Shown piece after piece: positions 12,601 to 24,021 of a stretch of DNA of 64,000 bases. The notes under the pieces were generated by a model. The model was given only the letters and a program-made list of their open reading frames with translations, was not told the origin of the DNA and made no database searches. The translations under genes were made by a program, and so were the position numbers. The stretch covers positions 496,001 to 560,000 of the forward strand of contig CM065885.1 of assembly GCA_033439255.1 (NCBI GenBank), given 5' to 3'. Origin of the DNA: Hericium rajendrae (taxonomy: Eukaryota > Basidiomycota > Agaricomycetes > Russulales > Hericiaceae). The number at the start of each line of letters is the position of its first letter. The first letter of the stretch is position 1.

Positions 12601-13583
12601 GCAAAGGATTGATGCGGGGTTATCTGGGGGTTGTTGAGAACATGCGACTTGCGCTGCGTCTGCTTGACGTCCTTCAGATCGTCCAAGTCTTGTTTGCACT
12701 GTAGCTTGACACCCCATGGGCGTCGGCTGTCCTCCGAGCCATGATACAAGCCGGCTAATTCGAGCTCTTCGATGGCCAGTCCAGAGTGAGAAGCTCCCTG
12801 CCCGTCCGATAAGAGACGCCATTCGTCGCATAGCTTATGGAACATTTCATCTCGTAGACGCCAGAACTGCTCGTGGAGGTGTGCACATTCCCCACTCGGG
12901 TCTTCAGAAACGCCGAGGCTTGCATATGCGTGCAGAAACGCCGGTTTCTTCGACTGCATCTCATCGATTGTGGGGTAGATGGCAATATCCTGGTAGGTGG
13001 TGAAGTGGTTATCGTGTAGAGCGCCGGGAAGGAAGGTGTTGTGGGCGGTGTCTCGAATGCGGTGGCCGAGGGCCCGTACTTCGGGGCTGTCAGTGCCAAC
13101 AAGCACGTCCGTGATCGATAGATCCCCGGCGAGCGGACGGTACTGAGATCCCAGCGCCTCAGGAAGGGAAAGTAGTTCCAGCAGGAGCCAAGCGAAGCAT
13201 GCTTGGGCGGCTGGTGATAGAACATGCGACCGTGAGGCGCGCACGAACTGATTCCAGAAAATTGGGGGCTGTACTATCTGGAGGAAGATGTGACGGAGAA
13301 TTTGACCTGTGCAGGGCTTCTTGAGCACAGGGGATTGGAGATAAGAGAGAAAATGAGTCGCAGTGCCATTGAGGAATCGTGGCGATAGGTCTTGTCGTAA
13401 TGCAGAGCGCAGGGATGAGAGACCATTTTTGCTGGACACGAGACGGTGCAAGCAGGCGGCTTGGTCGACTTGGGCACAGATCGAATTCAAGAAGGCATCC
13501 TTGTTCGAACGACCCAGAGTCTGTTTGCCGTCCAGTATGTCGTCGAAGAGTTGAGAAAGTCTGAGAGAATTAAAATGGCTCAT
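6629..13583 (-). CDS. NFX1-type helicase-like / zinc finger / triple CbbX AAA protein (gene B, complete)
   Basis: Ten exons (12155-13583, 11267-12101, 10676-11208, 10289-10619, 9433-10238, 8484-9368, 8321-8430, 8093-8251, 7544-8036, 6629-7485) give 6438 nt, 2145 aa, with every junction in frame. Parts: N-terminal region to ~470; helicase core ~470-1000; NFX1-like Cys/His region ~1043-1095; coiled coil ~1110-1170; AAA1 ~1250-1530 (GNPGTGKS, LFVDEAYQL); AAA2 ~1550-1850 (GSPGTGKT, VIDEAYML); AAA3 ~1855-2060 (GPPGTGKT, LFVDEAYRL); Ser/Glu-rich acidic tail. The helicase keeps GPPSTGKS and QHRMRPEI. Its Walker B reads VVVVNEATE, GDHKQLRP has become GDHSYPCPQ, and motif V is DYRGEES, so unwinding is probably lost while AAA activity may persist. 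Introns match gene A in position and phase. Probable RNA-surveillance or defence role is inferred. Confidence 0.92.
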
Positions 13584-14435
13584 GACACTACAACTCCAAG
13601 CACGTCAGCAAGAAAAAGAGGCAAAATAGAAACTGTTCTTACGAGGGGGTCGGGAGGATAAGAACGCGTTGCGGTTCCAGTGTGGCCGCGACATAGCAGC
13701 TAGTTATATGAAAGACGGACAATGATGGTCCACGCGCCGGCCACACACTTCACATGAGGAGTGGCCGATCTTTCACTGCGAGTCAAAGCAGGAACTGGAC
13801 CTTGCCATTGTCCGAAGCTTCTTAGGTCATAGGATTATGCACGAACGAACGACACGTACTTTGCAGATAGGATCTGACGTCGTTTATCTAGATGAGGTGT
13901 CCCAGCATTCTTGTAGGAAGCATTGCCGATGGAAAGGGCCTGCTGGGTGTTGAGTTTCCTTCGTTTCTTGACCTCTAGCTCGCCGTGAGACGAGAGAAAC
14001 TCGGAGCTGTCTCCGCCGACTGGTTGACGGCCATTGACCTGCAGTTATATCATAGTTACATTCTGTTACGCTTTGCCGACATAAAAGAAAGACAGGCGGG
14101 ACATCGAGCCGTCACAATCGACAGTGGTGGACAAATTCGTGGTCGCAGCGTTTCTGAGTTCTCAGAGGAGTCAGTCCATGTTAAGCGCCCATAAGTAACG
14201 TCCCAGAGTCCAGGCGCGCGTTGCGGCATTTGCCGATCTGAGATCTGGTTTGTTACGCGTTGTCTTGAAATAGAAGGGAATCGCAACATTTATACTCTCT
14301 TGCCTCCATCTAAACATTAGTTGTGACCTTCGCAAGAGACATCGGGCTGATTTATAGCCTACGTACGTTACCATGGCTTTACCTGAAATTTGGAAGCTAA
14401 GATCAACGATAGACCTGTCCAGCTGAGCGAGTGCA
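13584..14435. promoter_or_regulatory. Divergent intergenic region between gene B and NUP84
   Basis: About 850 bp separating the start codons of the minus-strand gene B and the plus-strand nucleoporin gene, so it holds both promoters. No clear TATA box, repeat or RNA gene was recognised. Short frames around 13985-14374 are not supported by any protein signature. Confidence 0.5.
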
Positions 14436-17373
14436 ATGTCGAATGCATTGTACGCGTCCTGCGCTGAAGTTTTAACCTTGTGCCAGTCACAGAAAGACGA
14501 TCTTGAAGCGCTCTTGGATCCAGAAATTGGCTTCGCACCCCGACTTCGTCAGATATGTCAAGACCAGTAAGAGTTGTTTATCCTCTCGTGCAGCTTTCCT
14601 TGACGCGTTCGATGCAGGCTCGCCGACTTGGAGGACAGTGGAGAGGTGTCACCAGAAGAACTAGACGCACTGAGAATGGAATGTAATACCTGGGGCTTAC
14701 TTCAGGCCCTTATGCCGTATGTTTCATTCACGTTTCGTTCTCGCGCACCCCTGACACGCGCAGGCAGTGCTCGCAAAACAGAACCAGGACCACAGCCGAC
14801 CGCTCACGCACTCTTATCCGAAAACCCCTACACACCAACTGCCACACTCGCGCAGGCCGTTATGAATGCGTCGCGCACACTCACCGAGCTCGTCGTCGTC
14901 CGCGAATGGCTGCACGAGACCGCGCCTCAGCCGCCACATCCAGAGGCAACGACCGGCTATTGGAAGTTCACGAAGCACCGTGTGTTGCAGGCACTTAGGA
15001 CGGGCGGGCATGGCGCGGATGGGCTGGTGCAGGAAATGGATCCCGATGCGCCCACGCGAGAGGGACGGAGTCTTGCGGCGGATGATACAGTGAGTTTCGT
15101 CTTCAAAAGGTTTCACAATGAATCTCTGATGGTCTTTCGCATGAAAGAGCTATGAAAAAGCACTGGCGCAGACGCTATACGCGTATCTGCGAGCTGGGCG
15201 CCTTGACGATGCCGTAGAGCTATCCAGACGTGCCCACCAACCATGGCGCGCTGCAAGTATACGCGGGTCATTACTGTTCTCATGGAGGGCCATTTGTACG
15301 CCTTTTTACTACCGCCTTTTGATTCATGTTAATTGTTTGTTAGCCACAGAACCGCGCGATGAAGAGGCCATGGAGGACGGTGAAGACTACGACGCGTGGC
15401 ATGGAAATAAGCGGCGGAAACTTTGGAAATCGACGTGTACACGTGCCGCTCTGGATGTAGGTCCGCAAATTCCACTGTTTAATATCGGTACTTACTCGTC
15501 TCCGCAGAGCCGCCTGTCAGACGCAGAGCGCGCGCTCTACGCTTCCCTCGCTCCCTCAACACAAACCGCCACAGTTCTCTCCTCTGCATGTCGAACATGG
15601 GAAGACAAACTATGGGCCGAAATTCGAGTGATTTGTGAAGACAAACAGAGTACAACGCTGGAACGCTTGGGAGGCTGTTTCTGGGAAGGCGGGATTGTGG
15701 CTGTGGAGAAAGGGTTGAACGAGCTCTCGCCAGAAGCGGAGGAGGAAGAGGAGGAGAGCTGGCGCACGGAGGTTGAGCAGGTGCTGCAGTCACTGGCGAA
15801 TGTCTCTGTCGAGGATGGGTAAGTTCAAGTCACTCGAAAATGTGAGATAACTTGACGGTGCGCAGTCTCCCTGCAGACAATCCCTTCCATCTATCGCAGC
15901 TACACATCATACTGGATCGTACGGACGCGTTGTTGGACGACTTTGCGTCACGCCTGCGCACCGGATTGTACGATCCGCAATCTCCAGAGTAGGTTAACGT
16001 GCTTTCCGTGCGCGTCGATACTCAACTGTGCTTGCAGATACCCAACCATGACGCGCTTCTTCGCACATCTCTGTCTATACCTCCAAATGATCGACATTGC
16101 TGTTCCCCCACTTGCTACCCAAGTCGTCTTGGAAGCCTACCTACAAGTCCTCGAGGTCTGCAAATCCGTCTGAATCCGCATTGTTCACAGCTGACCCCAC
16201 CGCAGGCTGCCGGCCAACGAGATCTGATCGCAATGTACGCCGGCGCGCTGGGTGACAACGCCGTCGAGCGGTACGCCCTCTTCTTGACCTCGCTCGAACT
16301 CAGCGCGTCGCTCGACGAGCGCCGCGCCGCGCTGCACCGCGCGCGCGAGCACGGGCTCGACATGGAGCGCGTCGCCGTCGTGACGGCCGAGCGCACGATC
16401 GAGCGGGCATTCGACGCGCTGCCACCGCTGCGTGGCCCGCTGCCGTCGATCCTGGAGCTGCCTGCGCCGACGGCGGACGCGGAGATGCTGCTGCTGCGCT
16501 CGATCGAGTGGACGACGTTCCTGCCGAGCACATACGACACCGCGCTGGAGCAGGCGAACGTGATCCTGCGCTACTTTCTCGGTGAGTGCATTGTGCGGAC
16601 CGGTGGAGATGCGCTGATAGAAGGGGCTACAGCGGCGGGGCGCGTGCATGTCGCGAAGAAGCTGCTCGAATTCCTCCCGGCCGAGCTGGCGTCGATCAAC
16701 GAGCCCGAGGAGCGCGCGACGGAGTACCTGAACTACAGGCAGTTCTTCAACATCTGGGCACTCCTCGACCGCGTCGTCGAATGCCAGGCGTTGGAGACGC
16801 CGCATATGACGCGGGACACACGCGCTTCATGGCTTCACGATTATAAGGTTGGTCCTTGCTCTAGGATTTCGTCTGTCTTTGCTCAGATGCTTCGCAGACC
16901 CTGATCGTACAGGCGCGCGAGCAGATCGTAAAGCTGCTCACGACAGATTGGTTGATCGCGGAGTCGGATATAAACGGAGGTGCGTGTTTCAACATGCTTT
17001 TCGTATCCACAGGCTTTACTCACCGACTGCTGAAGGGGACCGCCGCCTGCGCGAGCTGACACGTATCAGACAGCTCTACGTACCAGAGCTCATCATCCGC
17101 CTGCACGCGATGCTTGTCAACTCGCGCTCCAAAATCCCAGAGTGCGTCTTCCTCGTTATAATCACCGTCCTGTGCTGACTCGCTCGGTGTCTTAGAAATG
17201 TCAAGCACGCGCTGGAGCTCGCGAACATTGTCGCGGACTCGCGATATAGGCTCTACGAGGACTTTGCGAACCAGAACGGGCGGAAGCTCGGCGACTATCT
17301 CGGCGCGGTGCGGCAGGCGGTGTTGGCGGGTCTGGAGAACGGCGGCTCGGATCCGTTTAAAGCGATAGCTTAG
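14436..17373 (+). CDS. NUP84: Nuclear pore protein Nup84/Nup107
   Basis: Scaffold nucleoporin of the Y-shaped (Nup84/Nup107-160) complex of the nuclear pore. Twelve exons: 14436-14566, 14618-14716, 14768-15089, 15148-15295, 15344-15456, 15508-15818, 15866-15988, 16038-16155, 16206-16847, 16898-16979, 17036-17141, 17196-17373; they sum to 2373 nt, 790 aa, about the usual length for fungal Nup84. Family hallmarks: all-helical protein with RLRQIC near the N terminus, the LADLEDSG..TWGLLQAL segment, the LRAGRLDDAVELSRRAHQPWRAASIRG helix pair around residue 200 (an ACE1-type element), a basic-acidic linker (GNKRRKLWK) and the C-terminal ANIVADSRYRLYEDF segment. No cofactor sites are expected. It converges on the cyclo-ligase gene with 70 bp between stop codons. 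Confidence 0.93.
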
Positions 17374-17443
17374 AATGCATGTACATTGTATCCATGTGTT
17401 TTGTTGATACAAAGTGCCCGCTGGTGACTCGGTATGATGTTCT

Positions 17444-18377
17444 TCATGGACCGGGCTTGTCATTTGCAAGGACTTCGTCGGGGCTGACGATGAGATCGAC
17501 TTTCCAGTCATGTCCTTCCGTCGGGATCTGCCCCTCTTTTACGATTTGGTCGCGCAGTGCTAGTGCAACTGCAAGCTATTCAGAAGCCGTAACCCATATG
17601 CTGGGCCTTTGACTCACCGAGAAGAGGCCTTGGGAATCCTCGGCCGGACGCAGCTGCGAAATACGCGCTGATGAATCTGTCGTAGTAACCCATCCCATAG
17701 CCTAGACGGGATAAAGAACGATCAAAGGCAACGCCTGGGATGCTATGGTCAAAATGCATCTCGGAATGAGACGAAGTGAATTACCCGGAACGAAGATCAC
17801 TTCTAGAGGAGGGCTGTTTATTTCTAAAGCTGAACGAAAGATTGGGGATCGATTCTCTCAGACATAGAAAGCACAGCCTACATACCATTCGTTCGCGCCG
17901 CATCCTTCCACTGGTACGCCGGCTCCTTGATGCCCCAAGTTCCAGCTGGCAAGGACTGCAAATCCTCCTCATCGTAAATTCTCAAAAGGTCCATATGCCC
18001 CGCCTTCGACGCGTCGATCTTCGGCACGAAGAGTGTCTTGTCTGTCCTTGTCCTCTAGCTCGTGATTCTGCCTTACGCGGGATAAGGAACCTCGTACCAG
18101 TGCGCAGGATCTCAGAGACGAGCGGCGCCGTGTCCGGTTCGCCTGTGGGCATGCTCAGGTAGCAGCTGACGGACCTCGATTTGAAAAAGAAGGGCGAAGC
18201 AAGAATGCGCTCTGTGATGCGGCGGGCTTGTAGATTAGACTTTGTCAATTCGTCGTGGTACGCGTTGGCGAGATGGTACTCACATTGCTCCTGGACGTCT
18301 GCTGATGGTAGGGCGCGGAGGGTCTCCGTGATGGACTTTCTCAAGGCTCGCTTCTGATTTCGTAGGGCTGCAGACAT
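17444..18377 (-). CDS. FAU1: 5-formyltetrahydrofolate cyclo-ligase (methenyl-THF synthetase)
   Basis: ATP-dependent enzyme converting 5-formyl-THF to 5,10-methenyl-THF in one-carbon metabolism. Six exons: 18284-18377, 18098-18226, 17886-18041, 17785-17823, 17618-17734, 17444-17568, totalling 660 nt and 219 aa, normal for the family. Motifs in order: N-terminal RNQKRALRKSI, YLSMPTGEPDT, KTLFVPKID, AGTWGIKEP, VPGVAFDRSLSRLGYGMGYYDR (the glycine-rich nucleotide and substrate loop), and the C-terminal HDWKVDLIVSPDEVL. The 39-nt fifth-from-start exon is very short. The acceptor at 18041/18042 was chosen because it keeps the DKTLFVPK frame. The start is the first ATG, with the family's usual Lys/Arg-rich N terminus. 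Convergent with NUP84; no co-regulation is implied. Confidence 0.93.
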
Positions 18378-18829
18378 TGTTAGCTTGACAACATATGGAT
18401 TTTACTTGAGTGTTGCCGTAGAGTCTTGATGTAAATGTCGGCAGCAAGGCTGCAACAAGCTGTAAGCTATCAAAGCAAGTCGGACACATGCTCGATTACA
18501 TATCTTATCAGATACGAGCGGACTCAACATGAAATCGTGACGTTACCAGACAAACAATAGCTGGCCACTGTGGTCTGAACACGAACAATGAGCAATGGAA
18601 CAACAGTATATAAAACCGTGAGGATTCCAACGTCGTCAAAAGAGGTTGACTTGCTTTCATACTTTCAATCATCGCCAGTGCCCGCGCTCGACCGCGCTTG
18701 ACCTTTCACTTCAGACACTTCAGACTCTGTTCTATCGCCTCGCTCTCGACTGTCACGGACCAGCGCCTCATCCAAGCCTCATCAATACTAGCTACTATAC
18801 TAAGGGTCGTACGCCAAACTTGAAGTAGA
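18378..18829. promoter_or_regulatory. Divergent promoter region with TATA box
   Basis: 452 bp between the cyclo-ligase start (minus) and the first F-box gene start (plus). A good TATA-like box, tatataaaac, lies at 18607-18616, about 215 bp upstream of the F-box ATG, followed by a CT-rich leader. This fits the F-box transcript; nothing equally clear is seen for the cyclo-ligase. Confidence 0.5.
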
Positions 18830-20756
18830 ATGGCCGAGCAGCTGAGCACCCCGGATGTTCTGAAGTCAGTCCCTTTCGGCTTTCATTATTTGTGTAATTA
18901 TATTGATGCCAACTCGGAACCTTGACTTTTCACTGCATAGGGCGCAAGGCTATTGGTTTGATACTGTCAAGTCACGGATTTCTCATGTCCAGGAGTTCTG
19001 TTCCTCCGGGGGAACGAGTGAAATTACTGCCGACCCCGTTGAGATAATGGAGAATGAGCTCGTCGCTATATCCCTCGCCATGAATCTTTTTCGCACTCAG
19101 CGCAATGCGATGCTTCCGGTCTCAACCCTGCCCCCCGACGTACTTTCCGTCGTCTTCTCATTCCTTGCTGGAGAAGAGCCAGCCACCAGATCCTGCTCTG
19201 CGACAAATCTTGGGTGGATCAAAGCAAGTCACGTATGCCGATTCTGGCGTCAGGTGGCTCTTCAACATGCCTGTCTTTGGAGCGACAATGTTACGTCCAC
19301 ACTCGGCGAACAATGGCTAGAGGCAATGATGAAACGATCAGGATCGGCACCACTTTCGCTCATCTATGATCAGTTATCCTCTCGCAACTACAAGCTTCTT
19401 TCCAGCCGCATATCCCGTGTTCGGCACCTCCAGCTTATAGACCCGCAACCAGATCTGTGGACTCTTGCAAGATCATGCATTTTTCCAGCAGATATGCTAG
19501 ATACACTGCAAATTGCGACTTCCCCGACAACGCCTCGTCACGACTTTCGCCATTTCGCCTTACCAGATTATCTATTCGCTAATGCACCGCATCTTCGTCG
19601 TCTCATCCTCGACGGCTACATGGTTCCACGGCTGCCACTGTTTTGTGCCAACCTCACGCATCTGGAGATTTTCGGGAACGGAAGCCTCATTCAAAACTGG
19701 TCTTGGCTTTTAGAATCTCTTCGTGGCATGACAACTTTGAAGGCTCTCGCCCTTGTCGACTGCCTTCCTCCTCCGGCCCCGAATTTGGGAACCGAACCAC
19801 CGAACTCCAGCCATGTACTCCCCATGCCGCACCTCGAAAAGCTTACTCTTTCTGGGACACCCGACCGTTGCGCTGGTATCATGCAATGCCTGCATCTTCC
19901 AATCTTCACGCAGCTCAGTTTGAAACTCTCTAATGCTGACGAAGTGGAGAGAGCTGTCAAATTCACCAATATCTTGTCTTGCATTAGGGACCATGCCCGT
20001 GCGTCACCCTCTCTCAACCCTCTGCGCACACTATGGGTGAGCGACAGCGAGGATAAAGGTGCAATAACCCTTCGAGCATGGGTCGGCTCTTGTTTCCCAG
20101 GCCAAAGGACGTCTTTCGAGTATATCGAGCAGACTGCATCTCCCCATGTCAAGATCGAATTCCGACGTTCGATGCTGGTGGATGGAACCACACTTCTGGA
20201 CGTCATCAGAGCTTTCATAACGCCAGATCTACGTGCCTTCTGTTCCGAAGTGTCAACTTTGTATGCGGAGATATCACCGAAAGCCTGGAAGACCATATTA
20301 AAGGTCTCCCCTCAAGTGCAGAATGTTCGCATCGGCAACACATCCGCGATCAGCTTCTGTGAGGCACTCGCAATTCCAGCGAAAAACGGCACCAAATTAA
20401 TGTTGCCGAACTTGAAATTCCTCGAGCTCCGGAACGTTCACTTTGGCCTGTCTACAGTGATTTCAGACGGGAGCCTCAGCGATCTGCTGCCACAGTGGCT
20501 GGCCGAGTGGCAAAGCCAAATCGCTCTGCCACGGCTTGCGATCTCAGGGTGTCACATTGAAGAAGAGTGCGTGGACATGCTGAAGGAGCTGGTAGACGTG
20601 GTCTGGGATGGGGATTGTGGTGAGTATGATAGTGACTGGTGCTCGGAGTTCAGCATTGAATCGGACGACGATGGTGCGAACGCGTCCTATAGTGAAGAGG
20701 ATCCTGAGATTGTTCAACTCGGTCGTGATGTCGTTGAAGGCCGCCCTGTTGATTAG
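18830..20756 (+). CDS. F-box protein with LRR-like repeats (F-box 1)
   Basis: Two exons, 18830-18864 (35 nt) and 18941-20756, give 616 aa. The F-box lies near residues 75-125 (LPVSTLPPDVLSVVFSFLAG ... WIKASHVCRFWRQVALQHACLWSD), the standard Skp1-binding fold of SCF ubiquitin ligases. The rest resembles the degenerate leucine-rich repeats seen in expanded agaricomycete F-box families and ends in an acidic tail (YDSDWCSEFSIESDDDG). The target is unknown. The short first exon is confirmed by the equivalent 35-nt exon in the paralogues at 27318 and 48377. The N-terminal AQGYWFDTVKSR segment right after the intron is conserved with the paralogue at 46471-48377. Confidence 0.88.
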
Positions 20757-21341
20757 CTACGCAGCTTGTTTACTCGCTTATAACACTAGGGAGTACCATG
20801 ACTACTGTATGCCATTGTTCAAGATATAATGTACATGATTATCTACCGTGCATCTTTCGTGAAATCCCCGTCCTACTACTTAACAGTACTTTTGTAATGT
20901 CCTTGCAACTGGGCTCATGAGTGACTTCTCATTATGGTCCGTCAGCTGCCCGTTTTGGCTTCTGGCGAATTTGAGAAGGATGCCAGAATGACGTCACCGC
21001 TGTGGGCAGATTCTTGAGGAGATGCCCAGCAATATAAAAGGGAACGACAGTCGACAATCACTCCATTCTTTCTTTCCTCCCCACCATCAGGTTCGCGTCG
21101 AAGAACTGGGAGGATGCGGATGTCGAGATCGCTATCAGTAAAGTCTCTCTGCTTCAGGATCATAACTTATTACGTAATTTAGTAGTCTTTCTGGATTCGG
21201 CCCGAGAAGCCCGTTGCCTAGGAGGTGCACTGTAACGCGAAGGTATTTGAAACTCGTCAGAACTCTTCATCTCCCCATAGGGTGCGCAATTACTGACTTT
21301 GACTCGACAGCCTACCTTCACTCTCTTTTCTTTAGACTATC
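20757..21341. promoter_or_regulatory. Intergenic with TATA box upstream of membrane-protein gene
   Basis: 585 bp between the F-box 1 stop and the next plus-strand frame. A TATA-like box, aatataaaag, sits at 21031-21040, followed by a pyrimidine-rich stretch (ctccattctttctttcc), a common fungal start-site context. An ATG near 21115 with a following GTAAAG could be a short leader exon but cannot be proven. Confidence 0.4.
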
Positions 21342-24021
21342 ATGACAGACCTCACCGTCTTGCACGCTCCAAATCCTCTCTACTCGCCCCCGACTGGCGG
21401 CCTGGCCTTCAGGTTCAGCCGGCAGGCCTCATCACGCACTCTGACACCTATGGTCATACTCGAAATGGCCGACGAAGGCTCTTCAAGTACTCCCTCTCCC
21501 GTCAGGTCTCGCGATAACTCCCTCCTTTCTCCCCCGATCAACACTTTCACCTCCCATCCCCCGCGCAGGCGAGGGTCTTCTGTACATCTTCCCCGCCGCC
21601 CTGCCTCTGCGCCTCCTTCCGCGACGCAGTTCTCCTTCCAGGTTGTAGACTCAGGTGGTGTGCTTGCCTCTGAACGGCCGGCATCGCGTCAAAGGACGGT
21701 TTCTTCGTTCGCCAGTGGATCTGGCCTCGAGCTGGTCCGGCCTTTACCTCCGTTGCGTACGTACCTCACTTCCACACGGACGTGCTCAGGAGTACTGACA
21801 CACGCTCGACTCTTAGTACGACCGAGGACATTCTGGCGTAATACTTCCCGGTCTGGTGTAACCGCCTCTTCGTATTCTCCATCCACCCATATCATTCGCC
21901 GGTCGAGCTTCATCGCGGCGGGCCTTGACTTTGACAAACCAATAGCCGATCTCTCGGCCCTTGGTGTAGAATCCCGCATATCCCCCTCATCCTCCCATTT
22001 TTACAGCTATCATTCCAGCAATGACGCGCCCCGGGGGCTTGGGCTTCCCCCACCAGTTACTACACCGTGATCTACCCAACGATCACCAGCCTATCCATCA
22101 CCCAGACATAAATTATCGACGTCACGGAGACGGGTCCCCTCCACTCTACGTCGCTGTACCTAACGGTGCATTACCTGCAGGTCGGAAACGCATCCACATA
22201 GATAAGCGTGAAACGCCCATCAGCCATTGGAACATAAATTACGGGTCGCGCCCGCGGCACGAATCTCCACTGTTCTTTGCACCCGTGCCGACGACCAGTT
22301 TCAACTGGTGGCCCTACCCCGCCTGGAGCGCGACAGCATCGTTAGCAGCGCCGTCTCCGTTGCAGACTCTTCCCATCATTACCGTGACAGCGACCAACAC
22401 AGCCGCGCCTGGCACCACAAACACCGATTTGAGCTCGACCACAACCACCGATTCGAGCTCGACCACGAGCCCGACGTCCTCCTCATCGAGCGCCACGGAC
22501 AGCTCGACGACGAGCGTCGTCAGTATCTCCGCCTTGCCCGCCGCCACCTCCAACCCCTCCCGCTCATCCACGCGCGACTTCAACATCGTGTACCTAACGC
22601 CCGTGTTCGCCGTCGTCGGTCTCGCCCTCGGCGCGCTCGCTGCAATCCTGGGCCGCAGGCTCTACCGCCGGCGCCGCGCCGCGCGCGCGCCCCGCACGCT
22701 GAGCGAAAGCTCCCTTGAGCCCGGCCCGCCGTACATGCCCGCGGCGACGTTCGACGAGAACGGGATGCAGGACGTCGACTTGCACGCCGCGAGTGCCGGC
22801 CCGCGCCCCGGCGGCTACTCGCGCCAGAGCTCTGCGTACTCCGCTGCCCAACTCTCCCCTGGTACGCGGAATGGCCTCGCGCGGAACGGCTCCGCGACCA
22901 CGTTCAACGGCCTGCTGGCCGCGCCCGTCTGGGTGCGCGCCGCGTCTCCGCACGCACGCAGCCCGAGCCGCGCGAGCGCGCAGGTGACGTCGCCCGACCA
23001 GCCATCCATCTACAGCTTCAGCGAGCATGATGACGTGCCGTATGATGCGCCCGGGCAGTCCGACATCCGGCGCGGGATCCTCGAGCGGCTGCTCGTGCGC
23101 TCGCCCAGCCCCGTCCGCGGGGGCAGCGCGGACACGTATGCCGCGGTGCGCGTGGCGTCGCCCCGGAGCTCGGTCGCGAGCGGCGGGTTCCGCATCGTCG
23201 AGGAGGACCCGGACGCGCCGAGCCGGGCGGGGACGTGGCGCAGCCCGGACGATCTGCAGGACGCCATTGACCGCGAGGCGAGTGCGTCGTGGCTGGCGTG
23301 GACGAAGGCGTGGTCGCCTGCGTCGACGCAACATATGTCTCCGCGTTCCATGGCTGGCGAGGACAAGTACACGGCAGTGCCGGCACGGAAGGCCGCGGCA
23401 GACAGGAAGACACCGCGCATGGGGTCGCCTGGCCCGGGGCCGGCGCGCTTTGGTGCTAATATGGAGCGCGGCCATTCCGCAGTGCTCTCGCGGAGCCCGC
23501 CGCAAGTCAGGTCTCCCCCGCTTGACTCGCAGCTTCTTTATAGCCCGACGATATCGACGACCGCGCCGCTGAAGACCGGCAGGACCAGAGCTGGTTCCTC
23601 TGCGGTCGCTTCTCGACAGGCGGGATCGCCCCGCCATAAGGAGCGGAAGAAGATGCGCACGCCGAATACGCCTCCGCCTCCATTGCCTTTCCCCGCGTCA
23701 GAACGGGACTCGCCCTACCGCCACCGCCTCAGCAAGCCGCGGCCCGTTGTGGAGACATCGAGCCCCACCGCTGCGGACGACTCGGGCGCCAGCAGCATCG
23801 TCTCGCCGGTGCGCGCGACCTCGCCTGCAGAGCGCCATGCCGCGCGGAAGACGGCGCTGAACAAGGTCGAGCAGATTGTGGCGCAGAGCTGGAGCGAGCG
23901 CGACGTGAATGGCGTCCCGGCGCCGCGGAGCCCGACTCTGTTTGGTGCGATCCAGCATCCCAGCGATAACGCGATGGGTATCCAGCAGAGACTTGCGACG
24001 GTGGAGAAGAAGGATCGCTAA
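21342..24021 (+). CDS. Ser/Thr-rich single-pass membrane protein (Mid2/Wsc-like layout)
   Basis: Unrecognised family with clear topology. The main frame 22021-24021 (666 aa) has an aromatic segment (FNWWPYPAWSATASL, ~103-117), a Ser/Thr-rich stretch (~120-185), one membrane helix (~188-210, VYLTPVFAVVGLALGALAAI) and an Arg-rich stop-transfer segment (GRRLYRRRRAAR), followed by a ~450-residue basic, Pro/Ser-rich, GC-rich cytosolic tail. This is the layout of fungal wall-stress sensors such as Mid2, but no diagnostic domain is visible. A frame at 21342-22070 (with a possible intron 21757-21816) probably forms the N-terminal part. The splice joining it to the main frame is not resolved. A third frame near 22050-22190 also reads like Ser/Thr/Tyr-rich protein, so a sequence error or decay around 22030-22200 is possible. 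Confidence 0.6.

Noticed and set aside
16115-16805. Minus-strand frames of 140-206 codons inside NUP84
   Set aside because: They overlap the well-supported large NUP84 exon and are compositional shadows.
22594-23637. 347-codon minus-strand frame antisense to the membrane protein
   Set aside because: Arg-rich reading of a GC-rich coding strand; a mirror of the plus-strand gene with no family signature.
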